From positions 186,001-250,000 of the forward strand of contig WOGZ01000014.1 of assembly GCA_009733775.1 (NCBI GenBank): a stretch of DNA of 64,000 bases, written 5' to 3'. Numbering within the stretch: the first letter of the stretch is position 1; each line of letters starts with the position of its first letter. The stretch is from Alectoria sarmentosa. Taxonomy: Eukaryota; Ascomycota; Lecanoromycetes; Lecanorales; Parmeliaceae. Made by a program: the position numbers and the translations under genes. This document shows positions 22,956-33,900 of the stretch, in pieces. Below the pieces are notes generated by a model, which worked only from the letters and a program-made list of their open reading frames with translations, was not told the origin of the DNA and made no database searches.

Positions 22956-24263
22956 ATGGCGCATTTCGCTTCTCTTCCAAATGAGCTCATCTGTGAGATC
23001 CTTAAGCTCGTTCAACCTGATGATCTGGAGAACTTTGCGCAATCATCACGCAATGTCTTACGGCTGGCTTTCCCCTTCTTGGCCGAGCATCGAGCTTTGA
23101 TACGCAAATATAGTACACTACGCAACAATAAAAGCCCTGACTCTATTGAAAATATCCTAACGACTATCATTGCCAATCCGTGTCTTGGCTCTTATGTGAA
23201 GAAGGTCGAGCTTGGTCCCCTAATGGCGTCCAAGATTGAGGCTGATTCGGCAAACGCGTACACCAAAGAGAGGCTCGAGACGTTCACTACGGCCGCACTA
23301 GAGAGCGAGTGCCTGAAGAGACCATCGGAGGAAGAGGTCTTAGATGAGAGGGAGTTCTGGTCTGATGCGATCAAAGATGGCGACGAAGACATCTTGCTGG
23401 CTATTCTCCTGCCGCTTCTGCCAAACTTAGCAGCCTTATCAGTGGAGGCCAAATCTACACGGCTTAACTGTAAATGGTACCACTCGGCCGTTGAACAAGC
23501 TGCGTCTGCCACAAAACCAACGCTTTGCAACCTTACCCACGTCCAGCTGAACCCTCGCGGTGCACACGGCTATGACCTCGCTGAGATACAAAGATTTAGT
23601 GCGTTGCCGTCTGTGAGGGTTGTCTCAGCGCCGAGGGCAAAGGGGATGTATTGTCTGGATGAATTGTCCCCTGATGCAAACTCAAACGTCACTCATCTGA
23701 AATTATGGGAAAGTTGCATCGAATCCAAAGGGCTTCACGAATTCCTCCGAGGCTTTCCAAAGCTCCAGTCACTTACATATTCATTCATCGACACTGTTTA
23801 TGGATGCCCACACGATGCATTTCTGATCAGGAGCAGCCTGCTGGCACACTGCAAGGCTACGCTACAGAGCTTGACTTTGCTGGCCCCTGGCTGTAGGAAC
23901 ATGTCTTTCATGGGCTCACTCAGGGACTTTGAAGCGCTTAAAGAAGTCTACACAGAATGGTCATGCTTTATTAACCAGGCTCCAGAGAGTCGGGGACCAC
24001 AGCTCAACGACCACTTGCCCATATCACTCGTGTGGCTGAAGATACATGACAGCAAAGGCCGCACTAAACCTCGGTACGAAAAGGTCATTAAAAGTGCCCA
24101 ATATGCTAGAGAGCATCGCCTGCAGAAATTGAAGTGGTTGATCTTTGGAGGTTTTCGGGTTCCATTGACATTGGAAACCGTTGATCAAGGTTTGAAAAAG
24201 ACGTGCTTGAACATGGGAATTAACTTGATTTTCTCCCCGTACGCTCCGAAAAGTGGGGACTAG
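22956..24263 (+). CDS. F-box protein
   Basis: Single exon of 435 residues from the ATG at 22956. The N-terminal F-box is FASLPNELICEILKLVQPDD, with the Pro-x-Glu and hydrophobic spacing that contacts Skp1. The rest contains leucine-rich, repeat-like segments (SNVTHLKLWES, FPKLQSLTYSF, ATLQSLTLLAPG) of the type that recruits substrates. It sits about 400 bp from the edge of the RIP-degraded transposon and remains fully open, so the mutation process has not destroyed it. The substrate is unknown. Confidence 0.8.
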   Translation: MAHFASLPNELICEILKLVQPDDLENFAQSSRNVLRLAFPFLAEHRALIRKYSTLRNNKSPDSIENILTTIIANPCLGSYVKKVELGPLMASKIEADSANAYTKERLETFTTAALESECLKRPSEEEVLDEREFWSDAIKDGDEDILLAILLPLLPNLAALSVEAKSTRLNCKWYHSAVEQAASATKPTLCNLTHVQLNPRGAHGYDLAEIQRFSALPSVRVVSAPRAKGMYCLDELSPDANSNVTHLKLWESCIESKGLHEFLRGFPKLQSLTYSFIDTVYGCPHDAFLIRSSLLAHCKATLQSLTLLAPGCRNMSFMGSLRDFEALKEVYTEWSCFINQAPESRGPQLNDHLPISLVWLKIHDSKGRTKPRYEKVIKSAQYAREHRLQKLKWLIFGGFRVPLTLETVDQGLKKTCLNMGINLIFSPYAPKSGD

Positions 24264-24657
24264 ATTTCCGTTCATATTGGACGTTCCGAAAGGCTTCATA
24301 AGCATCTAAGGCCCAGTCAGATGAATCCCCGCCCGGGACTCCCACCCCCGGGATGGATTATTACGCTATCTAAAACAAGCTTTTTGGGCTTTAAGCCCCC
24401 ATAAGATGATCATGAAATGAGCCCTCAGTACCCTGGAACCCTCAGTGGCTCGGAGCCCACTGGTCAGGCATGGGTGTGGTAGCCATTCTGGGAGGCCGCA
24501 TGCGATCACACCCATGGCTACCATACCCATGCCTGGCCATGGCTAATAGCATACTCATGCGACCACACCCATGGTTATCACACCCATGACTACCACACCT
24601 ATGCCTGACCATGACTACCATATCCATGCGACCATATTCATGACTATCACACTCATG
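24264..24657. repeat. Gene 3' flank and CATG-type minisatellite
   Basis: From about 24500 the sequence is built of roughly 15-bp units of the type CATGACTACCACACC with C/T variants. It ends at the transposon border at 24658. The same unit, more AT-rich, recurs inside both ends of the element. Confidence 0.7.
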
Positions 24658-24809
24658 GGGCAAATTATTATTTTATATCCCAGATCATGCGTTTATTACA
24701 TTTTTATATTTCAAATTATTGAATTATATTTTATCATCAAAAAAAGGAATATGATTTTATAATTTATTATAAATAGAAATATAATTTGATAGTTTATTAT
24801 TATAAGATA
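24658..24809 (+). repeat. Left terminal inverted repeat
   Basis: Pairs in inverted orientation with the outer right end (about 30445-30621) and, over about 145 bp, even better with an inner copy at about 30190-30335. Differences are mostly C/T and A/G. Confidence 0.75.
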
Positions 24810-24854
24810 GATTTTAATGTAAAGTGTAAAATAAAATATATCAAATATAAATAT

Positions 24855-25010
24855 AATCGCATAAATATAATAGTTATAATTAAATATAAGTGTGATAATT
24901 ATAAATGTGATAATTATAAATGTGATAGTCATAAATATAATAATTATAAATATAATCGTATAAATATAATAATTATAATTAAATATAAATGTGATAGTTA
25001 TTTTGAGAGA
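24855..25010. repeat. Subterminal minisatellite, RIP-mutated
   Basis: Units such as ATAAATATAATAATTATAA and AAATGTGATAGTTAT are AT-shifted relatives of the CATGACTATCACACT units found outside the left border and at 30336-30455. Confidence 0.55.
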
Positions 25011-27608
25011 TTAAATATGAATCGTGATTTATATATAAAAATAGTGCGCGAGAAGATAATCAGCTCGTGTGATTTAATTATTAAAAATGTCACACACTTA
25101 AAAAAAATCGATTATAAGTTTTTATATATATTTATTTTTATATATATGTGATATCGAAAAATCGTAAAAAAAACGATTTTATTGTATAAAACATATTTTA
25201 TTCAATAACATGATTCTTTAAACTAAAGTTTAAATTTTTTTTTTGTTTTTTTTTTTTGAACCTTTATTGAAATTGAATCGTGGATTTTTTAAGTTATTTT
25301 TACGTAACATATTTTTTATATAACGTGCATCGCTATAATAATATAAATAAATAAACAAATAAATAAATATGCAACTCGATAAATAAGATATTATAATAAT
25401 AATTATTGTAAATAAAAAAGCTTTTTATTATTGTAAATAAGAAATTATAATATAAATGAAAAAGCTCTTTATTATTATAAATAAAAAGTTATAATAATAA
25501 TTATTATAAATAAAAAAGCTTTTTATCGTTATAAATAAAAAGTTATAACATAAATAAAAGAGCTTTTTATTATTGTAAATAAGAAGTTATAATAATAATT
25601 ATTATAAATAAAAAAGCTTTTTGTCATTGCAGATAAAGAGTTATAAAATTAAATAAGTAAATAAATATACACGCATTATAAGATATCATAAAATGCTTTT
25701 TATTAAAATATAAGTTATAAGCGAAATAATTTCTTTAAATAAGTTATTAAGAGAATTAAATTGCGAATATTTTTTATTTTTTTGATGTTGTCGAGTAAAG
25801 CGTTTAAGAATAAATTCTTTTATGAAAGTGATAGCAGATTCGTTTTTGAATTAATCGAGTCGTCGTAAAAAATGTGAGTGTTTTAAATATAATTCTTTTA
25901 ATAGCATTAAATTTCGTCGAGTGTTAATAAGATAATAGTCGATTTAAATGAATTTGATATTAAAAAATGCGAGCGAAGAGAAAAATATTTGATATGCAAT
26001 ATAAGACTCATTTTTTAATGAAATTAAATGTGATAAAAATTCGATAACAATATAAAGTATTTAATAACTTTAATAAATATTAATTTTTTTTCTGCAAGAT
26101 TTTAATAAAGAAATAATATTATTTTGAATTAATATAAAAGTTGAATTTAAACGTATTTTTATAACGACAATTTGAATAATAACGAAATAATTCAAAAGTT
26201 TAATAAATATTCGATTGTAAACACATAATAATAATTTTATAAAATTCTTATTTTGAATAAAATCGATAAAGAAATAAATAAATAATGATTCAATAATTAT
26301 AATGTTATAAAAAAATTATATAAAACTTGATATCGAAAACAATAAAAATTCGTGAAATAATATAATTTAATTAATCGAGGCCTTTCGAGTCGCAAACGCT
26401 AAATCTTAAATTAATATTATATAAAATTATATGATCTTTAATAATATTATTAAGTAATTATTTTTATATAAACGAAATCGTATAAGAATTTCGATAATAA
26501 TAATAAAGTCGATAAACGACGAAGCATAATCTCGATTAATGTTTATATATAAAATAATAAAAAAAGTATACTTAATAATGCTTAATGAGTTTTATATGAA
26601 GTGATTGTTAAATAATAAAAATCTTAACAATCGATTTTTAAACGATGAAAAATAACGTTTTAACGTAAATTTTAAATCTTTAAATGAATTCGATTCGTTT
26701 AAAAATACGATATTCGATATTTTATCGAATTATTTATTAATTAATTATATAAAAATTGATTTAAATTCATAATCGCTTTTTATTTCGCTTTAGATTTTTT
26801 TACGCATTTTCATTTATTCTTCTTTATTTTTAAATAAATTCTTCATTTATTTATAATTTTTTTTTTTAAAATCACGTTTTCATTATTAAAAAAGGTTTAA
26901 ATAATTAACATTTATGAGATTTCTCATTAAAAGCAATTATAAAAATATTATAAAACGATTAAAAACAAGCATTAAATTGTACGATATAAAAATTATATTA
27001 TCTTTATTAAATGTTTTTTTCGAATCAAATTTTTTTATAATAAAAATAATGTTTGAAAAGTTATTGTTAATAAATTATATATTTATTTAATATTTATTCA
27101 CGAAGGTTAAAAATTTCAACATTTTATAAAATTAATAATTTTAAATTCAAAAAATATAATAATTATTATAAAAGACTTGATTATAATAATAAAGTATATT
27201 AAAATTAATAAAAGATTAAATTATAAATTATATATAAATTATATGCAAAATTATCGAATTAAATTAAGAATTCGATAAATGCTTTATAAAAATGAAGCGA
27301 AGTTTTTTTAAAAGATATTCGCTTTATTTATAAAAATGAAAAGTAATATAAATAATGATAAACGTATAATATAAACGAAAAACGAGATTAATTTAAACGA
27401 TCGATTTATTCGATATATAATCTTTTTAATTATTACGATTTATGTTTTTAAGCACGTTCGAAATTTTTTTGTTATAAACGAAGCATATTGTATTGCGAAA
27501 TATCGATTAATTTTGCTTATTATCACCGCTTTTAATAATAATAATGAAATTTTATTAATTGTATAAAACTTAATTCTCTCGAAATTCGAGAAGCATTGAA
27601 TTTGATTT

Positions 27609-27797
27609 TTGAAAATGTGTTATTTTCATTTATCGAGCGTAAATGAAAATAATTTCGTTATTATAAATAATCGTATTAAAAGTTTAATTTTAATTATACG
27701 TAAAAACTTTTTATACGTAAAACACGCTTTTTGTATTTATCACATCAAGAGAAATATAAAAAGAAAATTTGAAAAGAAATATGTTAAGCTTTTTTGA
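27609..27797 (+). pseudogene. MULE transposase core remnant
   Basis: A 62-codon frame in a region otherwise full of stops. It carries the segment KHAFCIYHIKRNIKRKFEKK, matching the cysteine-histidine part of the MULE domain that follows the second catalytic Asp. The expected Asp-Arg appears as NNR, consistent with a G-to-A change. It is the only recognisable protein piece inside the element. Confidence 0.6.
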
Positions 27798-30189
27798 AAG
27801 TGTGTTTATATAAAAAATAAAATCTTTTATGAAGATTCGATTTTTAAAATTCGAGAGATAAACGATGAATGTGATGATTATATTTACGATATTTCTTTAA
27901 AGTAATATAATATCTTCATCTTTAATCGTTCTCGTTACGATTAATTTATATTTAATATTTATAAAAATTAAAATAATCATTAATTAAATTTAAGAAATCG
28001 CGTTATAGTTTTCTTTATAATTAATATTTAAAATATTGTTATAATAAAGATGTTTATTCGATAACGTAAAAAGTTTAAAAATAAACGATTTATCGATTAC
28101 GCACATAATTATCTCGATAATGTATAAAAAAATAATCGATCGTATAAAACGATATTTTTTAATTAATATTGCGCAATAATTCAATTTTTTAACAATGTTA
28201 AATATACGATTAAATTTCTTATTCGAGAATATATTTGCATCGATTATTAAAATAATTAATTATTTTATAAACACGTTATAATAATATATCGTTATTATTA
28301 TCTCGAAGCGAAGAAATATATTAACGATAAATATTTTGCATTAACATATCGAAACATATATAATTAAGTTTTCGCAATAAAGTTTATTCGAATAACGAAT
28401 TTTACAATTATCGAAAATTGCATTGCTTTTTTAATTAAATCGTATATAAAAAGATTAAAAAAACGTCGAATTCGTTTCGATAAGAGATTTTACGATAAAT
28501 TAAAAAAAGCTTAGCAATATAATATTTGTGATTAAATAAAATATAAAAAGACGATTTATAATAATAATCGTTTTTTTTTTCTTTAATTTCGCAAGTGATA
28601 ATAATATTAATTTTGATATCAATAACGATAGTGAGATTTTATAATAAGAAATTATAAATAATGTTGATAATGCTAAGTTTATAACGATTGAGTTTATAAC
28701 GATTGCAAATAAAAATATACATAAATTATTATTTTTTGTGTTGAAGTTTCGATTGTGTGATGTGTGAGAGAAATAAATTATTCTCTTTAATCTTTTTTAA
28801 AACACGTTTTAAATAATATGTTAATTAAATAATTATTTCGACGAGGTGATTAAGAGAGAATTGAGAACTTTTATTTTTATGCTCTTTTCTCTTTTAATAA
28901 ATTCGAATTTTGATTTTATATATGATAATGAAAGCGAATTTTATCGTAATAACATTAATTTTCGAGGTTAAATTAATATTAAATAAGCGAACTTAATGAT
29001 TATTAACGATTTTTAATAAAAGAAATAACGATAACGAGCATTATAATTTATAAAATGATTTTGACAATAAAGCATTTAATGAGAAAGATTTAGAAAACGA
29101 TTAAAGCGAAAACGATAACGAATTAATAACGTAATGAATTTTAGTTAAAGATTTTGAGTTTGCGATATTATAAACATATTTTAAAATAAATAAATATTAA
29201 AAAGCATAAGAGTATATTTAAGATAAAATCGAATAACATTTTAATTTATAAAATAAAAATCTTGAGAGAATAATAAAGGTTTATAAAAATATTCGACGAA
29301 GCTTTGCTTGACAATTGAATTTCGTTAATTAATATATGATAAAAAAATAATGATTCGTTATTATAAATCAAAACGATATTTTAAAACCTTTTTTTTATTC
29401 ACATTTCGAAAAAAATAAAACGAATCATTATTTTAAACGATCTGATAACGTAAAATCACGAGAAATAATAAATCGTTTTAAAGATTAAATAAGATGTGAT
29501 TCAAAGGGTAATAATGTTATTAATCTTCTTTTTTATATAATTGTTAAAATAATAAAGTATTGAAAAAAGTACGATTTTGAGAAAAGAATAACACATAATT
29601 TATGCAATTAAAGGTCGCATATTTCATTAAAGCATATAACGTTAACATCGCACACATTTATCATTATTCGTTTAAAAAGTAAACGATTTATAATAATATT
29701 TATTATTTTAATAAAATTTCAAAATTTTATGTTATCGATTAATTGTTAATTAATAAATAAGTAATTAACGTTTCAAGTAATTATTTATGAGTTACTCGAT
29801 TTTTCACTTTTTTTATTTATTGAAATATCGAATATAATTATTACGTCGAAGATATAAATAAAAAAAAGTGATGTTAGAGAATTTTTATATGACTTGCGAA
29901 TAAATAAAGCACGCATTTTATTAAATAAGCTTTTGAATAAGAGAATTAATATCGAGAAATTTAAATATAATAAATTAAAATTTAATGAGTCGATTATTAT
30001 ATATAAGAGTAAAAGAAAATAAAAGCGAAATAAAAGTATCGTCGCGTTAAAACATATAAATAATTAAAAACGATAAACTTTTATTAATTTGATTAGTAAT
30101 ATATTTAAAAGAAATAAATATAAATTATAAATAATGAAAATAAGAAGTTTAATTTAGAAAATATTTAATTAATAATATGCGTATATATA

Positions 30190-30335
30190 TCAAAATAATA
30201 AATTATCGAATTATATCTTTATTTATGATAAATTATAAAATCATATCTCTTTTTTTAATAATGAAATATAATTTGATAATTTGAGATATAAAAATGTAAT
30301 AAACGTATAATTTGAGATATAAAGTAGTAATTCGT
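30190..30335 (-). repeat. Inner extra copy of the terminal inverted repeat
   Basis: The reverse complement aligns with 24660-24806 for about 145 bp (shared block ACGTTTATTACATTTTTATA against GCGTTTATTACATTTTTATA). The right side of the element therefore has two TIR-like copies separated by the minisatellite at 30336-30455. Confidence 0.65.
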
Positions 30336-30455
30336 TCGACATTTATGACTAGCATATTTATAACTAGCACACTTATGATTATTATATTCATGCGATTATA
30401 TTTATGATTATTATACTCATGCGATCACACTCATGACTATCACATTCATGTTTAA
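30336..30455. repeat. Right subterminal minisatellite
   Basis: Units of about 15 bp such as CATGCGATCACACT and CATGACTATCACATT grade into AT-mutated forms towards the interior (ATGATTATTATATT). Confidence 0.65.
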
Positions 30456-30621
30456 TATACTTTACACTCTACACTACAATGACAAACTATCGAATCATAC
30501 CCCTAAATTTGACAAACTACAAATTCATACCTCAATGTATGAATTTGTGGTATGAATTTGTAGTTTGGGGTATGAAATAGTAATAAAAGCATGGTCTGGG
30601 ATATGAAGTAGTCATTTGCCC
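30445..30621 (-). repeat. Right outer terminal inverted repeat
   Basis: The reverse complement begins GGGCAAATGACTACTTCATA and aligns with the left end at 24658. It is much less AT-mutated than the left copy. A GGTAT-like repeat (GTATGGTATGGTATGG) follows directly outside. Confidence 0.7.
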
Positions 30622-30956
30622 GTATGGTATGGTATGGACGCCAAAGCTCTCGAATATGAGAATGATATATATGTGCTTCCAAAGCTCCTATTAGACTAAT
30701 TGACAAATAAATGGTATCTCAAGACGACCAAGACGCGTCCTCCAAATTGTGATATGTTCAAAATCTTACGCTCAAACATTATGCAACCGCTTTGCATCAG
30801 CGCTGATTGATGGTGTTCCACTCGTTATTTCCTCAGACTTTCCACTGACACAGAGCTTGCGACTGGCGATACCGCCGGAGCAACCCTATCAAAGTCCCTC
30901 AACGAACAAGGCAGCCAAAGCCCTTTCGATCTTCTGCCCACTTCACTGCCGTTCTT
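30622..30956. other. Transposon-gene junction, no gene
   Basis: Base composition returns to normal here. It includes the 3' flank of the DUF726 gene. No feature beyond short frames. Confidence 0.5.
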
Positions 30957-33900
30957 TCACCACCACTTGGACTTTCCCAACTGGCCCACGCCCTCCGAGA
31001 CTCCCGAGACAGCAGCGCCACCCGCCGAAGCCGCAGCACCACCCGCAACGGCACCGGCGCCCATAGCACCCTTGCCCGCGTCTCCAACAGTATTCGCAGC
31101 CGTCGACGCGTAGCCTTTGCCAGTCTCGTCCCCACCTGCTTCTTCTTCTTCTTCACCACCGTCCGAGTTCGAGCTGGCAGAGTCCGAGTCGTGGGATTGC
31201 GAGACTTTGATGGTGCTTTCGGTATCTTCGGAGCCGGCATCTTCTTCGATCTCGTCGACGAAGGGATCGTCGGCGCCTTCTTTCTTCGGGCTTTTGTCCT
31301 TGGGCTTGCTATCTTCATCTTGTTTGTCTCCGCCAGGTGTCGAGAATTCTTCTTCTTCTCTCGTGTCATCATCGGGCTGGCTTTCGTCTTCTTCTTTTCC
31401 CTTGCCTTTATCATTGCTAGGCTCCTCATCGGAGACATCTGGCTTTTCCTCTTCCCCCTTAGCCGCTTTACTACCAATTAGACTCGCCGCTCCGCCGACG
31501 CCTTTGCCCAGGAAAGAAGCCCCAGACGTTACACCAGAAGCTGCGCCACTGGCCATATCGCCAACCTTACCACCGGCGTCTCCTCCCAGACCCTGCGAGT
31601 TGGGGACGTATTTCTGTGCTCCAGCAGCAGTATCGCCGGCCGTTGATCCAGCTTTAGAGGCCGCGTCTGTAACAAATTCAGCTGTACCGCTGAGTGCCCC
31701 AGGAATGTTTGACGGAGCGGAGGCTGGGTCAGTGGCAGACTCCTCAGCTTTGGACTTCAAGTCGTTGGCAGTGCTGTTTCCTCCGGAAGCTGCTTTCTGT
31801 GCATCTTCGACCGCTTGTTGAGTCTTCTCTGTCGCCTCCCCAGGTGTTTCCTTCACATCATCGGCTGCTTGTTGAACCTTCTCCGTGGTATCCCTCGCAC
31901 CTTCTTTGGCATCGTCTGCTATCTTCTCAATCTTTTCCGTTGTATCATTTGGTGTTTCCTTTACATCCTCAGTTGCTTTTTCGACCTTTTTCTCAGCATC
32001 TTTGGGAGCTACCTTCGGTTCAGAAGGTTTAGAACTCCCGTAGCCAAAGGTTGGAAGATAGCTACCATAGCCGGCAGATGTCTTCTCTGCGTCAGTTGCC
32101 TTGTCTTGAGCTTTCCCTGCAGCTTCGCCGATCGACTCTCTTGATTCGCTTGGTACCTTCTCAGTGGCTTCTTTTGCTTTCGCTGGTCCACTTGGAGCTC
32201 TTTTAGGGGCTGCTGGTTTGGTTTTCTTTGAGGATCCGCCCAGACCGAATGATGGAATATAACTCGTTACACCCCCGGCTGCTTTTTCGGCTGATTCTGT
32301 AACTTCAACAGCCTGCTTCTGGCCCTTCTCGGCTAATTTTTTGGGGTCCTTGGCAGCATCTTGGGCGGTCTGTTTCGCATCCATGGCGGCTTGACTTGGA
32401 TCTTTGGTCGCCCCAGCAAGCTTCTTCTGCGCACTCTCTGTCCTCTTCAGGGCAGGTCCTGCCAACTTGCCCAAAGACTTCCTCGCACTATCGGTCTTCT
32501 TCAAGGGTGGCTTGACGGCCTTGCCAACATCCTGTTGAAGCTTTCCCGCTTGCTTCCCGACGTCACCGGCAGCTTCTGTTCCCTTGCCGGCCGCTCCAAA
32601 TCCAGGAATATAGCTGGTGGGTATGTAGCCCGCAGCTGTGGCAAGATAGCCAGTCGGCGCTGCGGAGGTGGCTGTGGATTGTGCTTGAGCGAGTTTGTCG
32701 TCGGCAGCGACCAGACCTTCAACGCCGCCTGAGCGAGATAGGTATGTGGCTTCCTTGGCGCGTTGCAGCAGTGATTTTGTGGCTGCATCGACAGTCTTAT
32801 TGGCAGTTTTGGTGGTATCAGCAACTGCACCTTGAGGGTTTGCAGCCGCGTCCTTGACATCACCTGTGGATGGAACCGATGGACGCGAAATATACAGCTG
32901 TTCAACAGCCCATTGCATGAGGCCTTTCTGCGTCTTGGCCTCGACCTCCTTCTCCATGGCCGTGACTTGTTTATCCGCGTCTGCATCGCTGATATTTTTG
33001 ACCTTGTCCGAGGGCTCTTTGCCATCAAGTCCAATGCGCTTTCCGTACTTATTGTAAAGTTCTTTACCCAGTCCTTTGCCACTGGCTTTCTCGTACACTT
33101 CTCCTGCTTGTTTGACGTAGGTCTGTTTCTTTTCCTCTTCAACGATCTTATCGAAGGCCTCTGCTTCTTTAGCGACCTCATCCTTGTCGAGGTCTTCGAA
33201 GCCGATTTTCTGTAGGATACTTCCTACCACGTACCTGCAGGAGAATTGAAAGTCAGTAGTTCCTTTGGGTCAAAATCCTCGACTACGAGTCATTACTCAG
33301 GAATGAGAAGTACTCCTTGCGCCTGAAACGAGAAATAGTGATTTTTGGGAACAATTTGCCGTTAGGTACGTACCTGTACTTTAAATGCCCGTTGACTGTC
33401 TCGCTGACGTCGACGTTCTCCACTCCTAGTAGGCCAGATACTGGCATGAGACCCGCGACTCCGTACTGAATACTTGAGGTCCGATAAAGGAAAGCCAGAA
33501 TGTAGTCGTTTTCTGAATAGACGTTGACGAGTCGACCGCTCACAGCTGTGCGCATGACGCGCCAGGTGCCGACATCGCTAGGTATGGGCGATCCGATCAG
33601 CACTGCGGATTCGACCAATCCAAAAGCCTTTCGCTCGGCTAAAGAAGTCAAGCAGGACCAAATCACGCGTGCTCCCAAGGAATATCCTACTAGAGTCACA
33701 GGTCGTTCGCCTTGGGCGCGGTTGATGAGAAGGTCAGCAAGCACTTTCCCAGCTTTGTCAGCGCGAGTTTTGGCCAGGCTGAAGGGATTATCGACCACAC
33801 GGGCGACCTTCACTATCGCCATGGGCCACATTGCTGACATCATTTCGGCGAACACAGTCCGCTGGATCATGGCAGATTGGGCATACCCGTACGCTGCACT

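Larger units (their letters stand above)
24658..30621. mobile_element. RIP-degraded MULE DNA transposon with terminal inverted repeats
   Basis: The left end (GGGCAAATTATTATTTTATA at 24658) and the reverse complement of the right end at 30621 (GGGCAAATGACTACTTCATA) agree at 36 of 42 positions over the first 42 bp, with four of the six differences C/T. The interior is extremely AT-rich and has almost no long open frame. At 27609-27797 a relic frame reads VIINNRIKSLILIIRK and then HAFCIYHIKRNIKRKF. This is the D/N-R...C-x2-H-I-x2-N core of MULE (Mutator-like) transposases. The catalytic domain is otherwise destroyed. No clear target-site duplication is visible at the borders. The element is about 5.96 kb and is inactive. 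Confidence 0.75.

Noticed and set aside
24711..25151. Asn/Ile/Tyr/Lys-rich frames at the left of the AT-rich DNA
   Set aside because: They arise from A/T-only repeats within the transposon end and have no protein-like features.
24658..30621. Centromere or mitochondrial insertion as the origin of the AT-rich DNA
   Set aside because: The inverted ends and the MULE fossil explain the segment, and no mitochondrial gene is recognisable.
31117..31821. Ser/Pro-rich plus-strand frame of 234 codons
   Set aside because: It is the antisense shadow of the repetitive LEA-like tail of the DUF726 gene.
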